Shown: positions 34,875 to 45,079 of the stretch, one piece after another
How the letters are laid out: each line of letters starts with the position of its first letter
Position numbering within the stretch: the first letter of the stretch is position 1
Origin: Evansella vedderi
Lineage (GTDB): Bacteria; Bacillota; Bacilli; Bacillales; Salisediminibacteriaceae
NCBI RefSeq assembly: GCF_030813435.1
Contig: NZ_JAUSUG010000013.1
Span: 1-64,000 of the forward strand
Reading direction: 5' to 3'
DNA length: 64,000 bases
Notes under the pieces: model-generated
The model's input: only the letters and a program-made list of their open reading frames with translations
Databases searched by the model: none
Told to the model about the DNA's origin: nothing
Program-made: the position numbers and the translations under genes

Positions 34875-36212
34875 ATGACAACGGAGCAAAAAAAGATTCC
34901 AGCATCCTTACAAAGGATCATTGATCGAGTAAAAGACGTATATGCGAACGATACAGAAGTACAAAAGCTATTCGAAAATTGCTTTATTAACACGTATGAA
35001 ACGACGTTAAAGGAAGATGAAGATGGGACATTCGTTATAACCGGTGATATCCCAGCCATGTGGTTAAGGGATTCCTCTGCACAAGTACGTCCTTATTTAA
35101 CCGTAGCAGAGGAGGATCCAGAGATTGCGACAATGCTCAAGCAAGTGATCGAACGGCAATGGAAGTATATTCTGCAGGACCCTTACGCCAACGCCTTTAA
35201 TCGAACGGCCAACAACAAAGGACATCAGCAAGACAGAACAGAAATGAGTCCGTGGATTTGGGAACGAAAATACGAAGTGGACTCCTTATGCTATCCGATT
35301 CAATTGACTTATTTGTATTGGAAGGCAACGGGAGACAACACGATTTTAAATGAAACCTTGAAGAAAGTGTTGGAGGTCATTTATGAGGTTTGGAAGGTGG
35401 AGCAGAATCACGAGGAGAATTCTCCTTATTTATTTGAACGGGATGATTGCCGTGTGTCAGATACCTTGCTTCGAGACGGTAAAGGTGGCTATTCTGTCAA
35501 AACGGGAATGACATGGTCTGGCTTCCGTCCAAGTGATGACGCATGTCTATACGGTTACTTGGTCCCTGCCAATATGTTCGCGGTCGTCGTACTAGATTAC
35601 GCAAAAGAGATGTTAACGGCTATGGAAGAGACAGAGCTAGCTGGCAAGGTCACGGAACTTTCCCGTGAAATAAAAGACGGGATTGAAATGTACGGGAAAA
35701 TCGACCATCCTGTCTTTGGGGAAATGTATGTGTATGAAACAGATGGAGACGGAAACGTGAATCTGATGGACGATGCAAACGTTCCAAGCTTACTTTCGAT
35801 GCCATATCTAGGATATTCTTCCCTGACGGATCCAACGTATTTAAATACGCGAGAGTTTATTCTTAGTCGTCATAATCCTTATTATTATGAGGGAGAAACG
35901 GCATCTGGAGTCGGTAGTCCCCACACACCAGACCATTATATTTGGCATATCGCGTTAGCGATTCAAGGAATGACGGCGGTGGAAAGAGAAGAGAAGGACC
36001 GCATTTTAGAATTATTTAAAACCACGCATGGATCAACATATTATATGCATGAAGGTTTTGATGCGGACAGACCGGAGAACTTTACCCGTTCCTGGTTCGC
36101 TTGGGCTAATTCCATGTTCAGTGAGTTTATTTTAAGTGAAATTGGGGTTTATGTGCCAGGAAGTCCATTGGAACGTCAAAAAAGGATGGAGGTAGATAAG
36201 CGTGTTCTATAA
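34875..36212 (+). CDS. GH125 exo-alpha-1,6-mannosidase
   Basis: A 445-residue enzyme of family GH125 with G-D-I-P-A-M-W-L-R-D-S-S-A-Q-V-R-P-Y near residues 55-72, N-R-T-A-N-N-K-G-H-Q-Q-D-R-T-E and the C-terminal T-H-G-S-T-Y-Y-M-H-E-G-F. The family removes terminal alpha-1,6-linked mannose and inverts the anomeric centre. It complements GH38 on N-glycan arms. The gene lies 41 bases after GH38, with AAGGAGAAATGCG as ribosome site, and its end overlaps the second GH38 gene by 11 bases. Confidence 0.94.
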   Translation: MTTEQKKIPASLQRIIDRVKDVYANDTEVQKLFENCFINTYETTLKEDEDGTFVITGDIPAMWLRDSSAQVRPYLTVAEEDPEIATMLKQVIERQWKYILQDPYANAFNRTANNKGHQQDRTEMSPWIWERKYEVDSLCYPIQLTYLYWKATGDNTILNETLKKVLEVIYEVWKVEQNHEENSPYLFERDDCRVSDTLLRDGKGGYSVKTGMTWSGFRPSDDACLYGYLVPANMFAVVVLDYAKEMLTAMEETELAGKVTELSREIKDGIEMYGKIDHPVFGEMYVYETDGDGNVNLMDDANVPSLLSMPYLGYSSLTDPTYLNTREFILSRHNPYYYEGETASGVGSPHTPDHYIWHIALAIQGMTAVEREEKDRILELFKTTHGSTYYMHEGFDADRPENFTRSWFAWANSMFSEFILSEIGVYVPGSPLERQKRMEVDKRVL

Positions 36213-39200
36213 GATCGAAAAGCTGCAGAATCGAGTCAACGAACTTGATAGATACCGCTACCGCGAAACGAAGACCATTGATTTTTTCCATGTATATGAG
36301 CCGGAGGTAGGGGAGGAGACGATCCTTCCTTCCTCTTACACCGATAAGAAGATGAGAGTTAACGATAACTGGTGTGGAAGGGATAAGTATATTTGGCTGA
36401 ACACGACACTAGAGATACCGGAAGCATGGTCAGGCCAAAAGGTCGTTGTATATCTTGATTTAGGACGGACGGGAGGAGGGAATAACTCTGGATTTGAATC
36501 CCTTCTCTATGTCAATAAAGCGCCGTTCCAAGGGGTAGATTCCAATCACCAAGAAGTGATTTTGCCTGCGGATGTTGCAGGAACCACGGTAGAAATCGAC
36601 ATTATGATGTGGTCCGGCTTGGAAGGGGGAGGCCACCCGCAAGAGCAATTTTACCGCTTGAAAGAAGCGTGGTTTGGGGTTTTAGATGAGCAGGTAGATG
36701 AACTGTATTATAAGTCAAAAGCCATCGTCGATACTCTCGGAAGACAAGATACGAATGAACCGGCCTACGCCTCTGTCCTTGCGAGCTTGAACTACGCTTT
36801 CAAAGAAGTGGATTGGATGTTTCCTGGAAGCGAGCTATTCTATGCTTCCCTAGAGCGGGGGTTAGCCTTACTCAACAAGGAAATGGAGAAAATAGAAAAG
36901 CATGAAGAGGTTACCGTTCATACGGTTGGTCACTCCCATATTGACCTTGCTTGGCTATGGCGGACAAAACATACGAAAGAAAAAGCAAAACGCACCTTTT
37001 CCACTGTTTTGCGATTGATGGAACTGTATCCAGATTATACGTATTTACAAAGCCAGCCGCAATTGTACGAATGGATCAAAGAAGAGGAACCGGAGTTGTT
37101 CGAGGCCATTAAAGAAAAGGTGAAGGACGGCCAATGGGAAGTGGAAGGGGGCATGTGGGTAGAGTCGGATTGTAATATTCCATCTGGGGAATCGTTCGTC
37201 CGTCAGCTGCTCTATGGAAAGAACTTCTTTAAGAAGGAGTTTGGAAAAACGAATAAAGTCCTTTGGCTCCCAGATGTGTTTGGCTATAGCTGGTCATTAC
37301 CTCAAATTTTGAAGAAATCCGGCATTGATACGTTTATGACAACGAAGATTAGCTGGAATCAGTACAATAGGATGCCCCATGATACGTTTTATTGGCGTGG
37401 GATTGACGGGACAGAAATATTAACCCACTTTATCACCACACCGGAACCAGGGAGAGACGAGAATTCTTGGTTTTATACGTACAATGGTCTCATCACTGCC
37501 GAAACGGTGAAAGGGATCTGGAAAAACTACCGTGATAAAGAAATCAACCAAGATTTGCTTCTTGCCTATGGCTATGGTGACGGAGGGGGAGGAGTCAATC
37601 GGGAGATGCTTGAGTTGAAACGCCAGTATCATAAGATACCGAGCCTGCCAAAGGTCACTTCGACGAAAGTAGGCGATTACTTTAAGAAGCTCCATGATAA
37701 TGTAACGAACACCGATCAGTATATCCATACATGGGACGGGGAGCTGTATCTAGAGTATCACCGGGGAACGTATACGAGCCAAGCAAAAATGAAAGAGATG
37801 AACCGAAAATTAGAACAATCCCTAAGAAAGACGGAAATTTTGTCAGCGTGGAACAGCCTTGAAAATGGCTGGGCGCATTATCCAAGCGCTACTTTAGAAA
37901 AGGCATGGAAAACGGTGCTTTTAAACCAATTCCACGATATCATTCCTGGCTCCTCCATCACCGAGGTGTATGAAGATGCCCATAAGGATTATGTCGAGGT
38001 TGCCAGAGCTAATAAGGAAATCATTGAGTCCCAACAACAAGACATGGTACAGGAGACCGAGAACTCCTTAGCTTATGCCCATCTTCATCAGTATAATAAT
38101 CCAATTCTTGTAACGTTGCCTAATGGCTACGAGAATCATAGGTTTGAATTGGAAGGGGAAAATCTAGAGAGTCAGGAGATATCCAATGGGGACTCCCTTC
38201 TATTAATTGAAGAGAGTAAGCCTTTCTCCTTCCAAGAGATTCGTGTTAATGGAATGAAAAAGGAACAACCGGTCACGGCACTCAGTGAAGTTTCCCTAGA
38301 ATCACGGACATGGGATACGCCTTATTACCGTATCCTGTGGAACGATAACGGGCAAGTTACCCGTATTTTTGATAAGAATTCCAACCGGGAATTGATCGAA
38401 GCTGGAAAAGTGGGAAATCTCCTAAAATTATATGAAGATAAACCAATGGCACATGATGCTTGGGATATTGACTTATATTACCAGGAAAAATACTCTACTG
38501 TGGAGACATTAAAAGAGTGTAAAATAATAGATAACGGACCGCTAAGAACAACACTTTGTTTTACTTGGAAACAAGGAAACTTAGAAATAAAACAACATAT
38601 CCATTGCTATTGTCATACGAAAAGAATTGACTTTGAAACGGAAGTGGATTGGACTTTACGCCAACACTTATTGAAAGTGGAATTTCCGATTGCCGTCCGT
38701 ACTACGGAAGCAATCTACGACATTCAGTTTGGAAATGTGAAGCGGCCTACCCATTGGAATACATCATGGGATATTGCGAGATTTGAAACTGTGGGACATA
38801 AGTGGGCGGCCCTTGCAGAGCCGAATTACGGTGTCAGCTTAATGAATGACAGCAAGTACGGGTACTCCATTAAAGATAATGTAATGGCACTCTCTTTATT
38901 AAAAGGTGCCATCCATCCAGACCCTAAAGCGGATATGGGGATTCATCAGTTTACCTACTCCCTATATCCATTCGCAGGTGTTGCCCATAAACAGGACGTG
39001 GAACGGGAAGCAACTTATCTAAACAACAAACTGGTAGCTAAGCCTGGAACGGTCCAAGCACCGTTTACCGAGTCGCTTCTCACTATTTCGAGTGACCAGG
39101 TAATTGTTGATACAGTAAAGAAAGCAGAGGATAATGATCACTTAATCGTAAGACTCCATGAGATGGAAGGTACCCAGGTACAGATTAAGCTCGATAGTTA

Positions 39201-39339
39201 TTATAAAGTGAAACAATGGCGAGAAGTGACGTTAATGGAAGAGGAGTATACATCTTCTCTCCATAGGGAGTTTAATGATAAACCAATGGAACTGAATTTT
39301 ACCCCATATGAAATAAAAACATTGGAAATAGTAATCTAA
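36202..39339 (+). CDS. GH38 alpha-mannosidase, long Ams1-like type
   Basis: A 1045-residue GH38 protein with an N-terminal beta-sandwich domain (to about 230) that the neighbouring GH38 lacks. The active site is V-G-H-S-H-I-D-L-A-W-L-W-R (about 242-254), with the nucleophile Asp in W-L-P-D-V-F-G-Y-S-W-S-L-P (about 358). It is the cytosolic class II type related to yeast Ams1. The differing architecture suggests another linkage preference from the first enzyme. GTG start at 36202, with GGATGGAGGTAGATAAGC upstream inside the GH125 gene. Confidence 0.93.
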   Translation: MFYKIEKLQNRVNELDRYRYRETKTIDFFHVYEPEVGEETILPSSYTDKKMRVNDNWCGRDKYIWLNTTLEIPEAWSGQKVVVYLDLGRTGGGNNSGFESLLYVNKAPFQGVDSNHQEVILPADVAGTTVEIDIMMWSGLEGGGHPQEQFYRLKEAWFGVLDEQVDELYYKSKAIVDTLGRQDTNEPAYASVLASLNYAFKEVDWMFPGSELFYASLERGLALLNKEMEKIEKHEEVTVHTVGHSHIDLAWLWRTKHTKEKAKRTFSTVLRLMELYPDYTYLQSQPQLYEWIKEEEPELFEAIKEKVKDGQWEVEGGMWVESDCNIPSGESFVRQLLYGKNFFKKEFGKTNKVLWLPDVFGYSWSLPQILKKSGIDTFMTTKISWNQYNRMPHDTFYWRGIDGTEILTHFITTPEPGRDENSWFYTYNGLITAETVKGIWKNYRDKEINQDLLLAYGYGDGGGGVNREMLELKRQYHKIPSLPKVTSTKVGDYFKKLHDNVTNTDQYIHTWDGELYLEYHRGTYTSQAKMKEMNRKLEQSLRKTEILSAWNSLENGWAHYPSATLEKAWKTVLLNQFHDIIPGSSITEVYEDAHKDYVEVARANKEIIESQQQDMVQETENSLAYAHLHQYNNPILVTLPNGYENHRFELEGENLESQEISNGDSLLLIEESKPFSFQEIRVNGMKKEQPVTALSEVSLESRTWDTPYYRILWNDNGQVTRIFDKNSNRELIEAGKVGNLLKLYEDKPMAHDAWDIDLYYQEKYSTVETLKECKIIDNGPLRTTLCFTWKQGNLEIKQHIHCYCHTKRIDFETEVDWTLRQHLLKVEFPIAVRTTEAIYDIQFGNVKRPTHWNTSWDIARFETVGHKWAALAEPNYGVSLMNDSKYGYSIKDNVMALSLLKGAIHPDPKADMGIHQFTYSLYPFAGVAHKQDVEREATYLNNKLVAKPGTVQAPFTESLLTISSDQVIVDTVKKAEDNDHLIVRLHEMEGTQVQIKLDSYYKVKQWREVTLMEEEYTSSLHREFNDKPMELNFTPYEIKTLEIVI

Positions 39340-39362
39340 AAATCTGATAAGGTAAACGAAAC

Positions 39363-39538
39363 GAGGCTTGGACATAACTAAAGTGTTTAATCGGAAATAC
39401 GAACAACACACTACCTTAGCGGAGGAAATATACGTAGACGCCCGCGGAAAGCGAAGTATATTTCCGAAGCGGGTAGATTGCACCTACATCTAGTTTGTTC
39501 GGATTTCTTATTAGTAAAAATACTTTTGTCCCAGCCTC
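39363..39538. repeat. Long imperfect inverted-repeat element
   Basis: The outer ends GAGGCTTGGACA and TGTCCCAGCCTC pair, then AAATACGAACAA with TTGTTCGGATTT, and inner GGAAATATAC with GTATATTTCC. The whole 176-base stretch can fold as one long hairpin. It lies between the GH38 and histidine kinase genes, where it may end or attenuate the glycosidase transcript. Similar elements with GAGGCTGGGACA ends are common in Oceanobacillus and Virgibacillus relatives (from memory). Confidence 0.7.
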
Positions 39539-39573
39539 TTTCCCTTTTCATTTATATGTTAGGAGAAGGAAGC

Positions 39574-41319
39574 ATGAAAACATTAAGTTTTATCCGAAAA
39601 ATAAGTAGCAGGCTATTTCACCGTGTGTTTTTCACCTATTCCACGATCATATTCCTAACGATGGTCAGTTTATTTGTGTTTCTCTCTGAGTATTATTCGG
39701 ACTTTATCGTTCAGAGAGAGATTGATAAACATGGAACTATTATAGATGAAATAAAATCAGATTTTCATGGGAAACATCAATTTGTATCCCAAGGTGTTCG
39801 TAATTTATATCTTGAGAAAGATTTAATACAGGATTTGGCATTCGCCCTGCAGCATGATTATGAAGAGTATATTGGATACAGGCTCGATAAGTTTGCCAAT
39901 AGTGATTCCTTTGTACCGTACAACTTTGATATTTACGTCAAAAATTATTTTTCGAGAGATGACACGGTCGTTGCCCTTGAAATAAAAAATGAGACTCTCG
40001 GAACAGAATATGCCTACTTATTTAATCACGGTCGCTGGAGAGAAAGTACGAAAAAGGAGATGGAGATGGAATATGATAATTCCTCTGGGCATGGAAGTTC
40101 CTTCTTTTATACGGTTCGTGAACAGATAAATGACCCCATCTCATTAGAGCGTTTAGGTACTTTATCCGTCTACTTTACTTACGAAAATTTGGAACGGATC
40201 CTCTCCCTTAGAGAAGAAACGGTACAAGGTACCTTTCTCGTAACAGATGAAAATATGAATGTGTATTTTTCGAACGGAGATGTAGCAGATGACATAATAG
40301 AGGCAATAAATTATGGTACCGTGCAAAAAGAACTTAAGTTAGATGATCTGTATTATATACAATCTTCCGTGGAGCCAGTCAGTGAATTAATGGTTACAGC
40401 AATTATCCCTAGAAATGAGTTAGCATCTTTATTTACTTATAAAATTACCATTCTATCTCTCATTATGGTTTTAACCTTGCTTGCCATTGCATTGCCTTAT
40501 TTTTCCCTTAGGGGACATTCAAAGCGGGTAGACCAGATTGTCACTAAAATGCGTGAAGTTCAAGAAGGGAATTTAAATATAAAGATCGATACAGGGAAAG
40601 GAAATGATGACTTAAGTGTTATTTCGGAGACATTTAATGAGACATTGGATGAATTAAATAATTACATTAATAAAGTGTATACATCGAAGATAAAACAAAA
40701 AGAGGCGGAGCTTGCCAGTCTTCAGGCACAAATCAATCCCCACTTCTTATACAATACGTTAGAAGCAATCAGAATGAAATCATTATCAGAAGGTGGCCGA
40801 ACGACTGCGAAGATGATTGTTCAGCTATCTGAATTGTTCCGTCATTCCTTAAAAACGACAGAATTAGTCACATTGGAAGAGGAACAAAATCATGCTCATC
40901 AATATATCGAATTGTTTAAGATCAGATTTCCAGGGCAACTAACGAGTCGTTTTGAGGGGAGTGAAGGTCTGAACCATTATTTAACACCGTCCTTTATTTT
41001 ACAGCCTCTGATTGAAAATTTCTTAATCCATGGCTTTAAACAAAACAGTAATGACAACAGGCTCGAAATAAAGATGAGGAAGAAGCAAGACATCTTATGG
41101 ATTGAAATCGAGGATAATGGCAATGGAATTAGTGAAGAGAAATTAGAGCGGATTAAACACAAGCTGGCTGGGGGAGAGAGTTCTTCCAATTCGATCGGGT
41201 TAGCCAATGTAAATCAACGGATCAAGCTAAAATATGGGCAAGATTACGGGGTAACGATAGAGAGTACTCCAGGGGTGAAAACAGTAGTAACGGTAGGATT
41301 ACCCGTTATAGAGAGGTGA
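39574..41319 (+). CDS. YesM-type sensor histidine kinase
   Basis: A 581-residue membrane kinase: helix about residues 20-40, an extracellular sensor region, a second helix near 292-312, HAMP, then a His_kinase domain with the phosphorylated histidine in N-P-H-F-L-Y-N-T-L-E-A-I-R (about 390). An HATPase domain (E-D-N-G-N-G-I-S and G-L-A-N-V-N-Q-R-I) closes it. This class senses extracellular sugars or binding-protein status. ATG at 39574 has AGGAGAAGGAAGC upstream. The regulator gene starts 6 bases after it. Confidence 0.92.
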   Translation: MKTLSFIRKISSRLFHRVFFTYSTIIFLTMVSLFVFLSEYYSDFIVQREIDKHGTIIDEIKSDFHGKHQFVSQGVRNLYLEKDLIQDLAFALQHDYEEYIGYRLDKFANSDSFVPYNFDIYVKNYFSRDDTVVALEIKNETLGTEYAYLFNHGRWRESTKKEMEMEYDNSSGHGSSFFYTVREQINDPISLERLGTLSVYFTYENLERILSLREETVQGTFLVTDENMNVYFSNGDVADDIIEAINYGTVQKELKLDDLYYIQSSVEPVSELMVTAIIPRNELASLFTYKITILSLIMVLTLLAIALPYFSLRGHSKRVDQIVTKMREVQEGNLNIKIDTGKGNDDLSVISETFNETLDELNNYINKVYTSKIKQKEAELASLQAQINPHFLYNTLEAIRMKSLSEGGRTTAKMIVQLSELFRHSLKTTELVTLEEEQNHAHQYIELFKIRFPGQLTSRFEGSEGLNHYLTPSFILQPLIENFLIHGFKQNSNDNRLEIKMRKKQDILWIEIEDNGNGISEEKLERIKHKLAGGESSSNSIGLANVNQRIKLKYGQDYGVTIESTPGVKTVVTVGLPVIER

Positions 41320-41325
41320 CGATTT

Positions 41326-42843
41326 ATGATAAGCGTAATGCTAGTAGATGATGAACCGTTAATTCTGGAAGGTTTGAGAAATATTATTGATTGGGAATCA
41401 CTTGGATTTCAAGTGGTTGCAACGGCGAGGAATGGTTTAGAGGCGTTAGAGAAGTCCAGGAAAGAAGTTTCCTTTGATGTGTTGATAACAGATATAAAGA
41501 TGCCAGAGATGACGGGCTTGCAACTCATTCGACGCTTACGAGAAGAACAGAAAAATACGAAGGTGATCGTCTTATCTGGTTTCCAGGAGTTCGGATTGGT
41601 GAAAGAGGGATTGCATTTAGGGATTGAAAACTATCTTTTGAAACCTATCAAGGAAGAAGAATTAATTTCTTCTCTCCAACATGTCAAAGAAAAAATTAAA
41701 CAAGCGGTGCTGGAAGAGGAGTCAGTTTTAGTCTTAAGGGATCACTCCATCTGGCGCTGGATCGTTGGCAAAATGAGTTATGAAGCGTTAAGACAGCGGA
41801 TGTCTTTTTATCCTGAGCTGAAAGTAGTCCCCCCATTATGGATGGGGTTATTGAAAGTGGATGTTGACGAACAGAATGAAGAAGAGTGGCAAACGTGGCG
41901 GAAAACCTTTGAACGGGAAGGAAATATTGTAACCGTTATCACTCCCTCTGGTGATTTTCTGTTCTTGTGGTTAAAGGAATCTCCAGAGTGCTGGGAAGAG
42001 GAAGTGGACAAGTTACGACGTCTAATAGACTCGACGGAAAAAATAGAAGACTATGTTTTTGTTCACAGTAAAAAAATCAGTGACTTAAGTCAAATTCAGG
42101 ATTTGTATCGGGAATTAGAAATGGCAAGCGAATTAAAGATGCTGCTCCCGGAAAAAGATCATCGTCTTGCAGAGCAATTGTACAGTGCGTCGGAAGGATA
42201 TGAGCATTCGAAAAAGTACTCCAGTAACTATGTGACTCACGAAATCATGGAGCAACTAGCCAATCAAGACTATGAAGCGGTGAAAGCCTCCATGAAACAA
42301 ACGTTATCCATGTTGGAACAGGAGCGGCCCTTACTCATGAAGAGTGTTTTATTGGAGTTCTTTTTCCAATTGAAAAACAAATTCTCGTTGCATATTGACT
42401 ATGAGATATACGTGGAGACATTAAACCAAATTTTATATATTGAAGAATTAACGGATGCCTTGGAACTAGTGGAAAAATGCATCGAAATGATGGATATGAA
42501 TTATTCACAGCAACATCAGGAATATAGCCCTATAATACAAACCGTGTTGAATTTTATTCATCAGAACCTATCAGAAGAGATGTCTCTTAAAACATTAGGT
42601 AACAGCTTTCATATTAATTCTATTTATTTAGGGCAACTGTTTCAAAAGGAGGTAAATTGCTCCTTTACGAAATATTTAAATAAGCTAAGGATTGAAAAGG
42701 CGAAGAAATTACTTCTTCATTCCCACGAAAAAGCAGGGACAATCGGGAAAAAAGTGGGATATACGGACTCTGCTTATTTTTATAAACAGTTTAAAAAGTT
42801 GGAGGGGGTTACTCCTTCCGAGTGGAGAAAAGAAAAACAATGA
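41326..42843 (+). CDS. YesN-type response regulator with AraC domain
   Basis: A 505-residue regulator: receiver domain (D8, D9, phospho-acceptor D56 in L-I-T-D-I-K-M-P, K106 in L-L-K-P-I), a long middle region, and a C-terminal AraC-type DNA-binding domain (about 405-505, Y-F-Y-K-Q-F-K-K-L-E-G-V-T-P-S-E-W-R). With the kinase before it this is a YesMN pair, which usually activates the adjacent importer genes. A terminator follows directly. Confidence 0.93.
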   Translation: MISVMLVDDEPLILEGLRNIIDWESLGFQVVATARNGLEALEKSRKEVSFDVLITDIKMPEMTGLQLIRRLREEQKNTKVIVLSGFQEFGLVKEGLHLGIENYLLKPIKEEELISSLQHVKEKIKQAVLEEESVLVLRDHSIWRWIVGKMSYEALRQRMSFYPELKVVPPLWMGLLKVDVDEQNEEEWQTWRKTFEREGNIVTVITPSGDFLFLWLKESPECWEEEVDKLRRLIDSTEKIEDYVFVHSKKISDLSQIQDLYRELEMASELKMLLPEKDHRLAEQLYSASEGYEHSKKYSSNYVTHEIMEQLANQDYEAVKASMKQTLSMLEQERPLLMKSVLLEFFFQLKNKFSLHIDYEIYVETLNQILYIEELTDALELVEKCIEMMDMNYSQQHQEYSPIIQTVLNFIHQNLSEEMSLKTLGNSFHINSIYLGQLFQKEVNCSFTKYLNKLRIEKAKKLLLHSHEKAGTIGKKVGYTDSAYFYKQFKKLEGVTPSEWRKEKQ

Positions 42844-42846
42844 TAG

Positions 42847-42888
42847 GAGGGTAACTCATAAGGTAAACATGACCTTTGAGTTACCCTC
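42847..42888 (+). terminator. Intrinsic terminator of the two-component operon
   Basis: GAGGGTAACTCA and GAGTTACCCTC pair, extended by AAGGT/ACCTT, and TTCTTTTG follows. Downstream, 42965-42978 reads TGAAAGGGGTTTCA, cre-like in its arms but lacking the central CG. Confidence 0.88.
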
Positions 42889-43025
42889 TTCTTTTGTATA
42901 CCTATAATAATTTTATGTGTATTTATTTTAGCCAGTAAATCTAAGATATATCAACTTTAGTATTTGAAAGGGGTTTCATATAATTAAATTAGGTTAACGA
43001 AGTCAGACTTGGAAGGGGGAAGAAA

Positions 43026-43964
43026 ATGCAGCGCTTAAAGAAATTTGGAAAAAACTTATACGATAATCAAATCTGGCTTTTCATGGTACTACCTGGATTT
43101 GTCTGGCTCATCGTCATGAAGTACATTCCGATGTTTGGACAAGTCATGGCGTTTAAGGATTTCAGATTCCATCCAGATGGATTTTTCGCTAGTGTTTATC
43201 ATAGTGACTGGGTTGGGTTTGAAAACTTCAGGTTTTTATTCGGTACAAACGATGCTTATATCATCACAAGGAATACGGTTTTATATAATTTAGTCTTTAT
43301 TGTTTTAGGACTTATATTAGCGGTTGCTGTTGCGATTATCTTAAGTGAATTAACGAAGCAAAAACTTGCTAAAATTTATCAAACTGGGATGTTATTTCCT
43401 CACTTTTTATCCTGGGTGGTTGTGAGTTATTTTGTATTCGCTTTTCTGAGTGTAGACCGGGGGTTGTTTAACAGTGTTCTAGAGATGTTCAATATGGATC
43501 CAGTCTCTTGGTATAACGAACCCGGCTATTGGCCATATTTCCTTGTGGCAATTAGTCAATGGAAGGGTGTAGGATTTGGAAGTATTGTTTACCTTGCTGC
43601 TATTGTAGGGATCGACAGAGCCTATTACGAAGCAGCAATGATTGATGGGGCAAGCAAGTGGCAACAAATTTGGCGAATTACAATCCCAATGATCATGCCG
43701 CTAATTATCATTCTAACTATTTTAAATATAGGAAGTATCTTCAGTGCAGACTTCGGGTTGTTCTATCAGATTCCACGGGATTCTGGACCATTGTATCCAG
43801 TGACAAACGTTATCGATACGTACGTTTATCGTGGTCTCATGACTATGGGCGATATTGGAATGAGTACCGCAGCAGGGTTATATCAGGCGACCGTGGGATT
43901 CATCTTAATCTTACTAACGAATTATATCGTTAGAAAAATTGACGAAGACAATGCACTATTCTAA
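43026..43964 (+). CDS. Oligosaccharide ABC importer permease, LplB type
   Basis: A 312-residue inner-membrane permease with six helices and the ATPase-contact EAA loop E-A-A-M-I-D-G-A-S-K-W-Q-Q-I-W near residue 205. The N-terminus M-V-L-P-G-F-V-W-L-I marks the LplB/YtcP-like carbohydrate group. With the next permease and the binding protein it forms an importer, probably for the glycan made by GH85. No ATPase gene is present; such importers usually share MsmX. Confidence 0.92.
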   Translation: MQRLKKFGKNLYDNQIWLFMVLPGFVWLIVMKYIPMFGQVMAFKDFRFHPDGFFASVYHSDWVGFENFRFLFGTNDAYIITRNTVLYNLVFIVLGLILAVAVAIILSELTKQKLAKIYQTGMLFPHFLSWVVVSYFVFAFLSVDRGLFNSVLEMFNMDPVSWYNEPGYWPYFLVAISQWKGVGFGSIVYLAAIVGIDRAYYEAAMIDGASKWQQIWRITIPMIMPLIIILTILNIGSIFSADFGLFYQIPRDSGPLYPVTNVIDTYVYRGLMTMGDIGMSTAAGLYQATVGFILILLTNYIVRKIDEDNALF

Positions 43965-43986
43965 AGAATAATCAGGTGGAAGGAGA

Positions 43987-44961
43987 GTGAAAAAGTTGGA
44001 TATCCCACCAAAAGCAGCAGAGTCAGCGAAACTTAATAAAACCCTTCCGCTAAGGAAAAAGAAAAAGTATAATCCGTATGGTTTTTCAGGCAAGACGAGT
44101 GTAATGATGCACATTTTACTTGGATCCTTTGCGTTTCTATGTATCTTTCCATTCATTTACGTTATTATTATTTCCTTGTCGAGTGAACAATCACTTTCGA
44201 TGTATGGTTACCGATTAATACCGGAAGCATGGAGCTTAGAAGCCTATCAATATTTATGGCAGGTAAGGTCACAAATCTTTCGAGCCTACGGGGTGACACT
44301 CTTTGTCACGATTGTTGGTACGATTATCAGTGTATCTGTAATAGCCTTGTACGCTTACGCCATATCAAGGAAACAATTTTTGTATCGAAAGCAATTTACA
44401 TTCATCGCCTTTTTCACAATGCTATTTAGTGGCGGAATGGTACCATTTTACATTGTGATGACACAATTCTTAGGATTGAAAAACTCCATTTGGGCACTAA
44501 TATTGCCAATGACGGTAAATGCCTTTTATATCATTATAATGAGGACATTTTTCCAGCGATCTGTTCCGGAGGCGATTCTCGAATCGGCACGAATTGACGG
44601 GGCAGGGGAGTTTCGTATCTTTTTAACGATTGTATTACCACTAGCTGTTCCAGGTATTGCAACGATCGCGTTATTTAATACGCTAGCCTATTGGAATGAC
44701 TGGTTTAACGCTTTGCTATTTATAGATAACCCTAGTTTAGTCCCATTACAGTCTCTATTAATGAGGATTGAAAATAACTTAGATTTTATTCGACAAAATG
44801 CGATGCTATCCAGTCAAAACGGTTCCATTTTAGCTTCGATACCACAGGATTCAGCTAGAATGGCAATGGTCGTTATTGCTACGCTGCCGATCGCATTATC
44901 TTATCCATTTTTCCAAAAGTATTTTGTTAAAGGATTAACGATTGGAAGTGTGAAGGAGTAG
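43987..44961 (+). CDS. Oligosaccharide ABC importer permease, LplC type
   Basis: The second permease, 324 residues, six helices, EAA loop E-S-A-R-I-D-G-A-G-E-F-R-I-F near 200. The end Q-K-Y-F-V-K-G-L-T-I-G-S-V-K-E is typical of LplC/YtcP proteins. A cytoplasmic charged N-terminus of about 40 residues precedes helix 1. The GTG start at 43987 has GGTGGAAGGAGA upstream. Confidence 0.92.
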   Translation: MKKLDIPPKAAESAKLNKTLPLRKKKKYNPYGFSGKTSVMMHILLGSFAFLCIFPFIYVIIISLSSEQSLSMYGYRLIPEAWSLEAYQYLWQVRSQIFRAYGVTLFVTIVGTIISVSVIALYAYAISRKQFLYRKQFTFIAFFTMLFSGGMVPFYIVMTQFLGLKNSIWALILPMTVNAFYIIIMRTFFQRSVPEAILESARIDGAGEFRIFLTIVLPLAVPGIATIALFNTLAYWNDWFNALLFIDNPSLVPLQSLLMRIENNLDFIRQNAMLSSQNGSILASIPQDSARMAMVVIATLPIALSYPFFQKYFVKGLTIGSVKE

Positions 44962-45079
44962 AAGTAGGTTTTACTTAAGGTTGGTCTCAAAGGGAAGGTT
45001 TAAAACTCCATTCTATGTTGTAATACATTCCCTTTTTGATAAATAAAATCAGCAAGTAGAGAAGAAACGGGGGAAGAAA

